This document shows positions 28,554 through 38,076 of a DNA stretch of 64,000 bases, in pieces. The notes under the pieces are model-generated. The model was not told the DNA's origin. It searched no databases and was given only the letters and a program-made list of their open reading frames with translations. The position numbers and the translations under genes were made by a program. Positions within the stretch are counted from its first letter, which is position 1. Each line of letters begins with the position of its first letter. The DNA comes from Streptomyces sp. NBC_01476 (GTDB lineage: Bacteria; Actinomycetota; Actinomycetes; Streptomycetales; Streptomycetaceae): positions 1,525,501 through 1,589,500 of the forward strand of contig NZ_CP109446.1 in assembly GCF_036227265.1 (NCBI RefSeq). Reading direction: 5' to 3'.

Positions 28554-28624
28554 GGCTCCAGTCTCCCTCTCCCCCGGATCGCGCCGGTTCCCGGCGGGCT
28601 GTTTCTGGCCTGAGCGCTTCCGGC

Positions 28625-29389
28625 CTAGAGCAGCGTGCCGCCGGAGGCTTCGACGCGCTGGGCGGTGATCCAGCCGGTCTGCTCGGCGAGCATCACCGAG
28701 ATCACCCCGCTGATGTCGTCCGGCTCACCGACCCGGCCGAGTGCGGCCTGGTCGGCCATCACCGCGCGGACCTGCTCGTTGTCGCGCATCACACCGCCCG
28801 CGAAGTCGGTCGCGATCGGTCCGGGCGCCACCGTGTTGACCCTGATACCGCGCGCGCCGAGCTCCTTGGCCTGGTAGCGGGTGAGGACCTCGATGGCACC
28901 CTTCATCGCCGCGTACGCCGAGTAGCCGACGCCGACGAAACGGGTCAGGCCGGTGGACAGGTTGATGATGCGGCCTCCGTCCGCGATCAGCGGCAGCAGC
29001 TTCTGGGTGAGGAAGTAGACCCCCCTGAAGTGCACGTTCATCAGCGCGTCGAAGTCCTCGACCGCCATCTCGGCGAAGGGTGCGCCGATCCCGACGCCCG
29101 CGTTGTTCACCAGGTGGTCGAAGGTGTCCCGGTCCCAGCTCTCCTTCAGCACGCGGCCCACCTCACCGGCGAAAGCGTCGAACGTGCCGACCTCTCCCGC
29201 GTCGAGCCGCAGCGCCACCGCGGTCCGGCCGAGCGCGGTGGCTTCCGCCACGACCGCCTCTGCCTCCTCGGCGTGCGAGCGGTAGGTGATGATCAGATCG
29301 GTACCGTCCGCGGCCAGCCGCAGGGCGGCGGCCTTGCCCAGTCCCCGGTTGGCGCCCGTGATGAGTGCGATCCTGCTCTGCGTCGTCAT
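28625..29389 (-). CDS. SDR-family oxidoreductase
   Basis: Short-chain dehydrogenase of 254 residues with cofactor motif TGANRGLGKAAA, NNAGVG, active-site Ser in INLSTGLTRFVG and Tyr/Lys in YSAYAAMKGAIE, ending with the typical EPDDISGVISVMLAEQTGWI. It probably reduces a small carbonyl compound with NADPH. It is next to the MmyB-type regulator and is probably controlled by it. Confidence 0.92.
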   Translation of the reverse strand: MTTQSRIALITGANRGLGKAAALRLAADGTDLIITYRSHAEEAEAVVAEATALGRTAVALRLDAGEVGTFDAFAGEVGRVLKESWDRDTFDHLVNNAGVGIGAPFAEMAVEDFDALMNVHFRGVYFLTQKLLPLIADGGRIINLSTGLTRFVGVGYSAYAAMKGAIEVLTRYQAKELGARGIRVNTVAPGPIATDFAGGVMRDNEQVRAVMADQAALGRVGEPDDISGVISVMLAEQTGWITAQRVEASGGTLL

Positions 29390-29673
29390 GACCTGTGCTC
29401 CTCAGCCCGGCGGGGACCGCCGCCGCGTGCCCTTCACGCGATCCGGTCCGGCCCGCCCGCCGTACGACCAGCGTGGACCGCGGCGCCCGGCCGATGAAGG
29501 GTTCACTTGTCCAGGGATCGCCGATCCTCCTCTGGGCCGGCGATCCGCGGTTCCGCGCGTGGCCGGCCGGTGCCAACGCGGTCATGGCCGCCATCTCCTT
29601 CCTGCTGAGCGCGAGGGAGTGGGGCCCGGGGGCTGCGGCTGGGACGGGGTGCGGTCCCCCCCCCCGGCCGTGC
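29390..29673. other. Non-coding stretch with a polyC tract
   Basis: No supported gene. It holds the SDR promoter region, an inverted GATCGCCGATC-type repeat near 29516-29550, and an 11-nt run of C at 29655-29665. The frames open across it have no family similarity I recognise. Confidence 0.5.
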
Positions 29674-29713
29674 CCGGCCCGCGCCGGGCCAGGACCGGCC
29701 CGGCGCGGGCCGG
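29674..29713 (-). terminator. Strong hairpin downstream of alpha/beta hydrolase
   Basis: Perfect 17-bp stem (29674-29690 with 29697-29713) and 6-nt loop, 58 bp after the stop of the hydrolase gene. Confidence 0.75.
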
Positions 29714-29770
29714 ATGAAGGGGGCGGGTGCCGGGCCGCCGGCGGCGGCCCGGCGAGGCATGTCCCGCGGG

Positions 29771-30487
29771 CTACAGCTTGGCGAGCGCGGCCTGGATGAA
29801 GCGGGCGGCACGCACCGGCTGGGCGACGAACGCGGTGTGGGAGCCGTCGATCTCCTCGACGGTCGCGCCCATCCGCTCGGCCATGAAGCGCTGTGCCTCG
29901 GGCGCGATGGCGTTGTCGTGGAGCGCCAACTGGTACCAGGCGGGGATGGTCTTCCAGCCGGCGGCGGTCGCGTTCTCGGTCAGTGCCGCAGCGGCCAGTG
30001 GCCGCTGGGTGGCGCACATGACCCGCGCGAGGTCCGCGGGCACGTCGGCGCAGAAGGTCTCCCGGAAGCGGTCAGCGGCGATGTAGAGGTCGGGGCCGCC
30101 CGCGGCGCCGGGCGCGTCGTACGGGGTCGGCTGCGCGGTGCTCGCGAGCAGGGAGGGCGGGAACGGGGCCTGCACCGAGGCGCAGCTCTCGCCGGAGTCG
30201 GGGCTGAAGGCGGCGAGGAAGACCAGTGCGGCCACGTTGTCCAGGCCGGCCGACGCCTGGGTGATGACGGCGCCGCCGTAGGAGTGGCCCACCAGGACGA
30301 CGGGCCCGTCGACGGAGCTTGCCACCGCCTGCACCGTGGCCGCGTCGGAGGCAAGGCCGCGCAGCGGGTTCGGCGGTGCGACCGTCTTGACGCCGGCCGC
30401 CGTCAGCTCCCCGATCACGCCGGCGAAGCCGGAGGCGTCGGCGAAGGCGCCGTGCACGAGTACGACGGTGGGGTTCGAATCGGACAT
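29771..30487 (-). CDS. Alpha/beta hydrolase, cytoplasmic
   Basis: A 238-residue alpha/beta hydrolase. VVLVHGAFADASGF is the oxyanion-hole strand, GHSYGGAVI the nucleophile elbow with catalytic Ser, and GSHTAF near the C-terminus carries the catalytic His. It shares PNPLRGL and the elbow region with the secreted hydrolase at 31359, so they are paralogues. AAGGAG precedes the ATG. There is no signal peptide. Substrate unknown; esterase-like activity is likely. It may be controlled by the TetR encoded next to it. Confidence 0.9.
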   Translation of the reverse strand: MSDSNPTVVLVHGAFADASGFAGVIGELTAAGVKTVAPPNPLRGLASDAATVQAVASSVDGPVVLVGHSYGGAVITQASAGLDNVAALVFLAAFSPDSGESCASVQAPFPPSLLASTAQPTPYDAPGAAGGPDLYIAADRFRETFCADVPADLARVMCATQRPLAAAALTENATAAGWKTIPAWYQLALHDNAIAPEAQRFMAERMGATVEEIDGSHTAFVAQPVRAARFIQAALAKL

Positions 30488-30611
30488 GGCATGGGCTCCT
30501 TGTGTGTCGGTGTCTTGTTCTGCCGTGCGCAGGTGGGCCCGGGTGGGCGCGGGTGCGCAGGTTCGCGGGTGCGCGGGTGCGCGCCCCGGGCCGTGGCCGG
30601 ACCGGCGGGAT

Positions 30612-31280
30612 TCAGGCGGACCGGCCGGCCGGCCCGGGCGGAGGGAGGAACTTCCCCAGTTCCACCAGGGTCATGAAGTTGTCAGCCGCGAAGGCCGCAT
30701 GAGCCCGCAGGGCCGCGGGGTCGGGTGTGCTGTCGCGGAACATGAGAGCCTCGATCAGACCGCCCTGCAGGAACGCCGTGAGGACCAGTGCTCCTCGTGC
30801 GACGTCGGGAAGCTTCGCGCGAAGACCGTCCGGCCACTCCTCGACGCATTCCCGGAAGAAGCCCTCGCGGGATCCCATGACCTCGTCGGCGTAGGTCTCG
30901 TACAGACCCTGTACGCGGTAGGCGTCGCGGGCCATCACCCGGAACAGGAATCTGCGCTCGTAGCTGTGTATGTGGCCGAGGTATGCCGCACCGAGTTCGG
31001 TCAGGGCTTCCCGTGGCGGCTTGCCCTTCCACGGCCGTCCGGCGAAGGTGCCGCCTCGCCGGATGAGGTCGTGTATCACCGCGACGAACAGGTCCGGCTT
31101 GCTGTCGAAGTGGCGGTACAAGGTGGCGATGGAAACCCCGGCCGCGGCGGCGATCCGGTTGACGGAACTGCCGCCGAGGCCCTCGGCGATGAAGGCGTCC
31201 AGCCCCGCTTCGAGCAGCGCCGCCCGTTTCTCCCCCATGAGGCGCGCCCGGGGGCGGACTTTCCGCTCTTCAGTTGACAC
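30612..31280 (-). CDS. TetR-family transcriptional regulator
   Basis: A 222-residue TetR protein with HTH residues about 17-62 (VNRIAAAAGVSIATLYRHFDSK) and a helical ligand domain. It lies between two related alpha/beta hydrolase genes on the same strand and probably controls one or both. The start is GTG at 31280. A GC-rich, repeat-like non-coding stretch separates it from the cytoplasmic hydrolase. Confidence 0.9.
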   Translation of the reverse strand: MSTEERKVRPRARLMGEKRAALLEAGLDAFIAEGLGGSSVNRIAAAAGVSIATLYRHFDSKPDLFVAVIHDLIRRGGTFAGRPWKGKPPREALTELGAAYLGHIHSYERRFLFRVMARDAYRVQGLYETYADEVMGSREGFFRECVEEWPDGLRAKLPDVARGALVLTAFLQGGLIEALMFRDSTPDPAALRAHAAFAADNFMTLVELGKFLPPPGPAGRSA

Positions 31281-31358
31281 GTGGTTTCCCCCTCGTTCCC
31301 TCTCCGCCGCCCGCGGTCCCGGGCCTTCGGGTCGGTGCCCGGGACCCCGGGGCCGGGC

Positions 31359-32189
31359 TCAGTGGACCGTGTCGTGGGCTGCTTCTTCGATGAGGCGGGT
31401 GACGGGGGCGGGGTTCGTGTACATGATCAGGTGGGGGCCGTTGACCTCGACGGTCTTGGCGTGGGCGCGTGCGGCCATGAAGCGTTCGAGGTTGGGCGAG
31501 ATCGCATGATCCTGTTTTGCGACCATATAGAACGATTTTACTGTCTGCCAGGCGGGGGCGCCGGACGTCTGATTGACCGAGTCCAGACTGAGCGGGCGCT
31601 GCTCGGCGGCCAGCGCCTCGGCGGTGAACCGGGGGACTTCGTTGTTGAGGAAGACGCCCGGGTACTTGGCCGGGTCGATGGTCAGCTCGGTGCCTTCGGT
31701 ACCGTCCTGCTGGGGAAAAGTGCTGGGCACGGCCGGTACGGGCGGGATGGCGTGGGGGACCGGCTTGGCGTTCAGGGTGGCCAGGGAGTCCCCGGCGTCC
31801 GGTGCGAAGGCGGCGATGTAGACCAGAGCCTTGACGTTCGGGTCGTCCTTGACGGCGTTGGTGATGACGGCGCCGCCGTAGGAGTGGCCCACCAGGATGA
31901 CCGGACCCTTGATCTGCTTCAGGACGCTGTTGATGTAGTCCGCGTCGTAGGTCAGCCCGCGCAGCGGGTTCGGCGGCGCCTTGACGGTGTAACCGTCCTT
32001 CTCCAGGCGCTCGGCGACCGGGGTCCAGCCGGCCGCGTCCCCCCACGCGCCGTGCACCAGCACCACCGTCGGCTTCTGTGCCGCCGGTGCCGTACGGGCG
32101 TCCGCCGTCGGACCGAGCACGAGGACGGACACGGCGGCGGTCGCTGCCAGTGCGGCGGTGCCGCCGCCGATTCGCGTGACGCGCTTCAT
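31359..32189 (-). CDS. Secreted alpha/beta hydrolase
   Basis: A 276-residue hydrolase with a Sec-type signal peptide (basic MKRVTR, hydrophobic core to about residue 30, Ala-rich cleavage region). The mature part has VVLVHGAWGDAAGW, PNPLRGL, the nucleophile elbow GHSYGGAVIT and a C-terminal His in NGPHLIMYT. It is a secreted paralogue of the protein at 29771. An extracellular esterase or lactonase role is possible. It is divergent from the LAL regulator, which may control it. Confidence 0.9.
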   Translation of the reverse strand: MKRVTRIGGGTAALAATAAVSVLVLGPTADARTAPAAQKPTVVLVHGAWGDAAGWTPVAERLEKDGYTVKAPPNPLRGLTYDADYINSVLKQIKGPVILVGHSYGGAVITNAVKDDPNVKALVYIAAFAPDAGDSLATLNAKPVPHAIPPVPAVPSTFPQQDGTEGTELTIDPAKYPGVFLNNEVPRFTAEALAAEQRPLSLDSVNQTSGAPAWQTVKSFYMVAKQDHAISPNLERFMAARAHAKTVEVNGPHLIMYTNPAPVTRLIEEAAHDTVH

Positions 32190-32434
32190 GGGAAATCCCT
32201 CTCGGATGTCAGTGGGCTGTACGGGAACCCTCGGGGCGCCGGCCGTCCGAGCCGACGGCCGGCGACAGCCGTTCCGCTGTCCCGCGCCGCACAGAAGTGA
32301 TTGCTTTCGCGGTCGTCCCGAGTCTGCGGCGGAGCTGCCGCGACGGCATCTGCCAGTGGCCAGCCGTTCTGGCCTGCCGCCGGCCGGCTCCCTGGCCCCA
32401 CGGAGTCCGCTGGGGCGGGCGATACGCTGGCGGC

Positions 32435-35210
32435 GTGTACAGGCTCGGGGAACCGCCAGGGCGGACGCGCACGGCGGGACTGACCGGCCGCGACGCCGAG
32501 TTCACGGTGCTTGAGAGCCTGATCGCCGCTGTCCGCGTGGGCAAGAGCCGGGTGCTGGTCGTACACGGCGAGGCAGGCGTCGGCAAGTCGGCTCTGCTCG
32601 ACCAGCTCGCCGGGCACGCGCAGTCCTGCCGGGTGGGCCGGGTGACCGGCGTCGAATCCGAGATGGAGCTGCCGTTCGCGGGGCTGCACCAGCTGTGCGC
32701 GCCGCTGCTGGACCAGCTCGAACGGCTCCCCGCACCCCAGCGCGACGCGCTGCGCGTCACCTTCGGCCTGGCCCCGGGACCGGTGCCGGACCGGTTCCTC
32801 GTCGGGCTCGCGGTGCTGACCCTGCTTTCCCAGGCGGCCGAGCAGCAGCCGCTGATCTGTCTGGTGGACGACTACCAATGGCTGGACCGGGCCTCGGCAC
32901 GGATCCTGGCCTTCGTCGGCCGCCGCCTGGGGACGGAGTCGGTGGGGCTGGTGCTGGCCGCGCGAGCCGTTTCGCCGGACCTGGCGGGGCTGCCGGAACT
33001 GGCCGTGCACGGGCTCGCGGACGCCGATGCGCGCACGTTGCTCGACCGGGCGCTGCCCCGGCCTATCGACGCCCTCGTCCGCGATCAGATCGTCGCCGAG
33101 GCGGACGGCAATCCGCTGGCCCTTCTGGAGCTGGCGCACGGATTGACCCAGGAGAAGCTCGCCGGCGGGTTCGGCCTGTCCGGGGCGCTGCCGCTGTGGG
33201 ACTGCATCGAGGGGAACTTTCTGCGGCGGATCGAGTCCCTGCCGGTCGAAAGCCGGCTGCTGTTGCTGGTGGTGGCGGCCGACCCCTGCGGGGACGCGAC
33301 CGTGGTGTGGCGGGCGGCCGTACGGCTCGGCATCCCGGCCTCGGCGGCGGCTCCCGCGACCGACGCGGGGCTCGCCGACTTCGGGGTGCGGCCGTCCTTC
33401 CGGCACCCGCTGATCCGGTCCACCGTCTACCGGACGGCGCCGGCCGGGGAACGGCGGCGCGTGCACCGGGCGCTGGCCGAGGCGATCGACGCCGGCCTGG
33501 ATCCGGACCGGCACGCGTGGCACAGGGCGGAGGCCGCCGACGGGCCGGACGAGGACGTAGCCGCGGAACTGGAGCTCTCGGCCGGCCGCGCACAGGCACG
33601 CGGCGGCCTTTCCGCGGCGGCTGCCTTCCTGCGGCGCGCCGCGGAGCTGACGCTCGACGCCGCCGCGCGAGCCGACCGGCTGCTGGCCGCCGCCCAGGCC
33701 GAGGTGCGCACCGGTGGGTTCGACGCGGCGGCGGAACTCCTGGCCACCGTCGTCACCGGGCCGCTCACCGACGCCCAGCGGGCGCGCACCGACGTGGTCC
33801 GCGCCCGCCTCGCCTTCGCCACGACGCGCGGCAGCGAGGCCTCACCTCTGCTGCTGGCCGCCGCCGCGAGGCTCCGGCACGTCGACCCGGCGCTCTCGCG
33901 CGCCACCTACCTCGACGCTCTCGGTGCCGCGCTCTTCGCCGGCCGCCTGGCCCTGCCCGGCGGCGACATCCTGGACGCGGCACGCGCCGCCACCCAGGCG
34001 CCGCCCGCCCCGGCCGTGCCCCGCGCCTCCGACCTCCTGCTCGAAGGCACTGCGGTCACCGTCGCCCACGGCTACGCGGAAGGACTGCCGACGCTGCGGC
34101 GGGCACTGGCCGCCTTCGATACCACGATGCCCGCCGAGGAGGAGCTGCCTCTGCTGTGGACGGCGACCATCACCGCCATGCGGCAGTGGGACGACGAGCG
34201 CTGGGACGCCCTGTCCGCCCGGCACCTGCGGCTCGCCCGCGAGACCGGCGCCCTCGGCGAACTGCCGCTCGCCCTCCTGTCGCGCGTCTACCTCCTGCTG
34301 TTCAGCGGCTGCCTGACCGAGGCGGCCGAGCTCAGCGAGGAGAACCGGACCGTCATCGACGTGACCGGCAGTGGAATGATGCCCTACTGCGCCCTGGGGG
34401 TGGCCGCTTTCCGCGGTGAGCGGGAGGAATTCACCGCGGTGTTCGAACCCGCCCTGACGGCCGCGGTCCGGCGCGGGGAAGGCAATGCGATCACCTTTCG
34501 CCCAGTGGGTCAGAGCCCTGCTGCACAACGGGCTCGGCGACTACCGGCAGGCGCTGGCCGCCGCGCGGGACGCCGTCGCCTACGGGAAGGATCCCGGCAC
34601 GCAGATCTGGCCGACCGTCGAACTGGTCGAAGCGGCCGCACGCACCGGCCGGTCCCCGGAGACCAAGGACGCCTACGAGCGGCTCGCCGGAATGACGCAG
34701 GCGGCCGGAACTCCGTACGCGCTCGGCATCCAGGCGCGGTCGTACGCGCTGCTCACCGAAGGCCGGGAGGCGGAGCAGAGCTTCCGCGACGCGCTCGGAC
34801 ATCTCGGGGGAACCCGGCTGCGCATCGAACTCGCCCGCGCGCACCTGCTGTTCGGCGAGTGGCTGCGCCGGGAACGGCGCCCGGGCGAGGCACGGGAGCA
34901 GTTGCGTACCGCGCACGAGATGTTCGCGGCAGCGGGGGCCCGGGGGTTCGAGGAGCGGGCCGCACGAGAGCTGCGGGCGGCCGGCGGCACCTCGCGCTCC
35001 CGAAGCGCCCCCGCCGTGCACACCGCCCTGACCGCCCAGGAGGCGCAGATCGCCCGGCTCGCGCGCGACGGCCTGTCCAATCCCGAGATCGCCACCCGGT
35101 TGTTCATCAGCCCACGAACCGTCCAGTACCACCTGCGCAAAGTGTTCGCCAAACTCGGCATCACCTCGCGCAGCCAACTCGACCGGTCCCTGCCCGGCGG
35201 CACCCCCTGA
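32435..35210 (+). pseudogene. LuxR-family (LAL) regulator interrupted by one frameshift
   Basis: The first frame (from GTG 32435) encodes a large ATP-binding LuxR regulator: Walker A HGEAGVGKSALL, Walker B ICLVDDYQWLD and a long helical region to GEGNAIT. Coding then passes to the +1 frame, which continues FAQWVRALLHNGLGDYRQAL and ends with a LuxR helix-turn-helix (LTAQEAQIARLARDGLSNPEI and TVQYHLRKVFAKLGITSRSQ). One extra T in the TTT at 34496-34498 explains the break. Without it the protein would be about 925 residues, normal for LAL regulators. Either the gene is broken or the assembly has an indel; the rest shows no decay. Confidence 0.85.
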
Positions 35211-35302
35211 CCGCCCACCCCGGCGGAGGCGAAGGTCGGGCGGCACGCTCGGTCCATGGGGGGTGCTCCCTTTGTCGGAGCGGCGCTGTGCCGGACACCG
35301 GG

Positions 35303-35330
35303 GCCGGCGGCGTGGGGAGTTGCCGCCGGC
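35303..35330. terminator. Hairpin between LAL regulator and SDR
   Basis: A 9-bp stem (35303-35311 with 35322-35330) around a 10-nt loop, between two convergent genes. Confidence 0.5.
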
Positions 35331-35340
35331 GCGCGGTGCC

Positions 35341-36279
35341 TCAGGCGGTGGGAAAGCGGACGCCGGTCAGTTCTTCGGAGAGTTCCCAGATCCGCTGGGC
35401 GTCCTGGTGGCTGCGGCCGTTCTTGTACAGCGGCTGCTCGGCGGGTGCGCCGCTCAGGTGGAGCAGGCCGCTCGGGCCGTAGAACGCCCCGCCGTGGGCC
35501 TCGGGACTGGTCGCCGCGTAGAGGGCGGGCAGCGGCCCGGCCTCGGGGGGCTGGACGAGGATCCCGGCGCGGGCGAAGCGGCGGATCAGCTTCACCGAGG
35601 TGGTGTCCTTGTCCCGGCCCATGTGCGGCTGTGCGGCCAGCAGGTTGGTGGGGGTGACGCCGGGGTGGCAGGCATTGCTGGTGATCCCCCAGCCGCGGGC
35701 GGTGCTGCGGCGGTCGAGTTCCATCGCGAACAGCAACTGCGCGATCTTGGACTGGCTGTAGGCGCCGCTGCCTTTGTACTTGGTGCGCCACTGCGGGTCG
35801 TCCCAGTTGATGCCGCCCATGTTCGCGGACACGCTCGTCTGCGAGGTGACCCGGGCCCCGCCCTTGCGCAGCAACGGCAGCAGGCGGGCGACCAGGGCGA
35901 AGTGTGCCAGGTGGTTGACGCCGAACTGCAGCTCGAAGCCGTCCTCGGTCTCCTGCCGCCCGGGCGGCTCCATGATCCCGGCGTTGTTGACCAGGAGGTG
36001 AATGGGCCGGCCCTCGGTGTTCAGACCGTCCGCCAGCGCCTCGACGGAGGCCGGCGAGGCAAGGTCCAGGCTACGGGTGGAGACCTGAGCGCCGGGATGT
36101 CCGGCCTTGATGCGCTCGGCGGCGGCTTCGCCCTTGGCCGGGTTGCGGACGGGCAGGACGACCTCGGCCCCGGCGGCGGCGAGCCGGCCGGCCAGACCGA
36201 GGCCGATCCCGTCGCTTCCTCCGGTGACCACGGCCAGCTTCCCGGTCAGATCGGGAACGGTGTATTCGGCCTTCGCCAT
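35341..36279 (-). CDS. SDR-family oxidoreductase
   Basis: A 312-residue SDR closely resembling the one at 25969. Cofactor motif [22 protein letters not shown], a serine region [16 protein letters not shown] and [15 protein letters not shown] sits before the ATG at 36279; the frame is open further upstream but there shows no SDR features. Substrate unknown. It ends 130 bp from the convergent LAL regulator. Confidence 0.92.
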   Translation of the reverse strand: MAKAEYTVPDLTGKLAVVTGGSDGIGLGLAGRLAAAGAEVVLPVRNPAKGEAAAERIKAGHPGAQVSTRSLDLASPASVEALADGLNTEGRPIHLLVNNAGIMEPPGRQETEDGFELQFGVNHLAHFALVARLLPLLRKGGARVTSQTSVSANMGGINWDDPQWRTKYKGSGAYSQSKIAQLLFAMELDRRSTARGWGITSNACHPGVTPTNLLAAQPHMGRDKDTTSVKLIRRFARAGILVQPPEAGPLPALYAATSPEAHGGAFYGPSGLLHLSGAPAEQPLYKNGRSHQDAQRIWELSEELTGVRFPTA

Positions 36280-36812
36280 GGTGGTTCGTCTCCTTGATAC
36301 GGGGGAGGCCGCCGCGCGGCCCGGGAACGCAGGTGCGGAACGAGCGGGTGATCGTGGCGTGCCGTGCCGGCGCGTACCCGGGGCACGGCACGCGGGTGGC
36401 GGACCCGGCGGTGCCCCGTGCCCTGCAACGGCCGGACCGCTGTCGCAGCCCGCCGGCGGAATGCCCGCCACCACCAACGATCGGGGCCCTCCAGTACGGG
36501 ATGAAGGCACAGACCATCCAGGGACCCGTAGTCCCCCCATACGGCTCCGCACACCGCCGTGCGCACACCCCCAAGTCCCTTGCCCCCGGAGCCCGGCACT
36601 CACGGCCATGGGGTGGGATTCGACGCACCTGCCTTTGCGCAGGGACCGGCCTCCCCAGGACGTCGCGTCCGCGGCAGCGTTCCTCGCCCCGGACGACGCA
36701 AGCTTCAACAGCGGTGCGGGCCCTGGTAGTTGACGGGGTCTCACCCGCCGGTGATACGACGGTCACGCCCTCTCGGTGCCCGACGTCACGGATCCGTCAG
36801 CGAATCGCCAGG
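36280..36812. other. Gene-free stretch left of the integrative element
   Basis: About 530 bp upstream of the SDR gene and downstream of the pirin remnant. None of the open frames look coding and no RNA gene or repeat was seen. It should hold the SDR promoter and, before the insertion, the region just downstream of the pirin gene. Confidence 0.5.
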
Positions 36813-36977
36813 TCAGTGCTCCCGCCCGCGTGCCTTGAGCGGGGTGACCGGCAGGTCCGGGGCGGACAGGCGGGCGCCCGCGTAGCCGTGGACCTCGCCG
36901 AAACGTTCCCCCGCGTTCCAGGCGGTGCGGGCGGCGGCGATCTCCTCCGGGGTGCGGCCGACGAAGTTCCACCACAT
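36813..36977 (-). pseudogene. Displaced native 3' end of the pirin gene
   Basis: The minus strand reads a 54-residue pirin C-terminus, from MWWNFVGRTPEEIAAAR through RFGEVHGY to a stop after ARGREH. It aligns without gaps to the last 54 residues of the full pirin gene at 54820-55788 (both share MWWNFVGR, RFGEVHGY and TPLK) but differs at many positions. It has no start of its own and lies just outside the left 17-bp repeat. It is best explained as the original chromosomal end of the gene, cut off when the element integrated. Confidence 0.9.
36961..36977. repeat. Left attachment-site core
   Basis: ACGAAGTTCCACCACAT, identical to 54968-54984. On the minus strand it encodes the conserved MWWNFV of pirin. 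It marks the left border of the integrative element. Confidence 0.85.
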
Positions 36978-37029
36978 ACCACGTGATCCGGGACTTCGCC
37001 CAGGTCAGGACCTGGGTTGACGATCTGCC

Positions 37030-37047
37030 GTCAGCAAATCGTCAGCA
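37030..37047. repeat. Left integrase arm-type repeats
   Basis: GTCAGCA at 37030-37036 and again at 37041-37047, 11 bp apart. The same heptamer pair with the same spacing lies inside the right end (54634-54651). Probable arm-binding sites of the integrase. A CCCAGGTC-AG-GACCTGGG palindrome nearby (36998-37015) may also belong to the recombination region. Confidence 0.65.
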
Positions 37048-37070
37048 TCGGTCCAGGAGGTGGCGCGGCT

Positions 37071-38058
37071 ATGGTCGCCGGCACGACGTCCAAGAAGCTT
37101 GCCCGTGGCATGGGTTCCTTCTTCAAAGAGTGCGAGCACAGTCCTTCGAAGTGGTCCAAGTGCGCGCACGAGTACAAGATCCGATACCGCAACGGCGCGG
37201 GGAAGCAGGCCGAGGAGTCCGGGTTCGCGACCCAGGATGCGGCGATTGACCGACTCGTCAAGGTGTACGCCGAGAAGAAGGCAGCACCTCGCAGCCAAAC
37301 AAAAGCCGAACGCGCCCGGAAGTACGGCGTGATGCGGTTCGAGGAGTACACCGCCGAGTGGAAAGCCGGACAGCGCCACCTGTCTCCGAGCTCGCTGGGA
37401 CATCTCGACTCCCTTCTTGAGCACCACCTGTTCCCGGTACTCGGAAGCCGACGAATGGACGCCTTCGACCACAAGGTCGTGGACGCGTTCATCCGCACCA
37501 TGGAGCGGAACGGCGCAGGGCTCGCCACTCAGTCCAATGCCTTCGACAAGCTCAAGTCGATACTCCTCGACGCTCACAGGCTGGGACTCTACGACGAGAG
37601 CCCGCTGGACGGAGTCAAGCCGCCGCAGTACGCACCCGGGCGCGTCGTGATCCCCTCGCCCAAGCAGCTTCGCGAGATTCGATGCGCGGGCGACGACACA
37701 TTCATGCTGATCACGGACCTCATGAGTGGCTGCGGGATGCGTAACGGAGAGGCCGCCGCAGTCAACCTGAACAACCTCATCGCCGATGACGTGTACCGGG
37801 TCTGTGAACAGGTGAACCAGACCACCAAGTCCTATGCCCGACTCAAGCACCGCAAACCTGGCGAGTACCGCGACGTACCTCTGCCGGCTCGCGTCAGGGC
37901 GACCATCGAGTGGTATGCCGACAAGTACGGCACAGTCGACGGCTATCTCCTCCGCCACCCCAAAGACCCGAGCCAGCCGTATCCGGAGTACTACATCTCG
38001 AACCAGTGGAAGGGGATCAAGGGAGCACGAGAAGTCGAGGGGCCTTCCCCCGTGAAGG
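37071..38058 (+). pseudogene. int: Tyrosine integrase truncated by IS3-family insertion
   Basis: The frame begins at an ATG preceded by GGAGG (37056-37060) and gives about 329 residues before the insertion sequence. N-terminal arm-binding region (residues about 1-75), SAM-like core-binding domain (about 88-185: FEEYTAEWKAGQRHLSP), and the start of the catalytic domain with box I Arg224 in GCGMRNGEA. The HxxR and Tyr boxes of the C-terminal part are missing, and I find no continuation beyond the IS. The protein must be inactive. Its place at the element's left end fits the att sites. Confidence 0.88.
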
Positions 38059-38076
38059 TGGACACGCGGTCAATGG

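Noticed and set aside
29655..29665. Eleven-C tract as a phase-variation switch
   Set aside because: It lies in non-coding DNA with no promoter or gene directly controlled by it that I can see.
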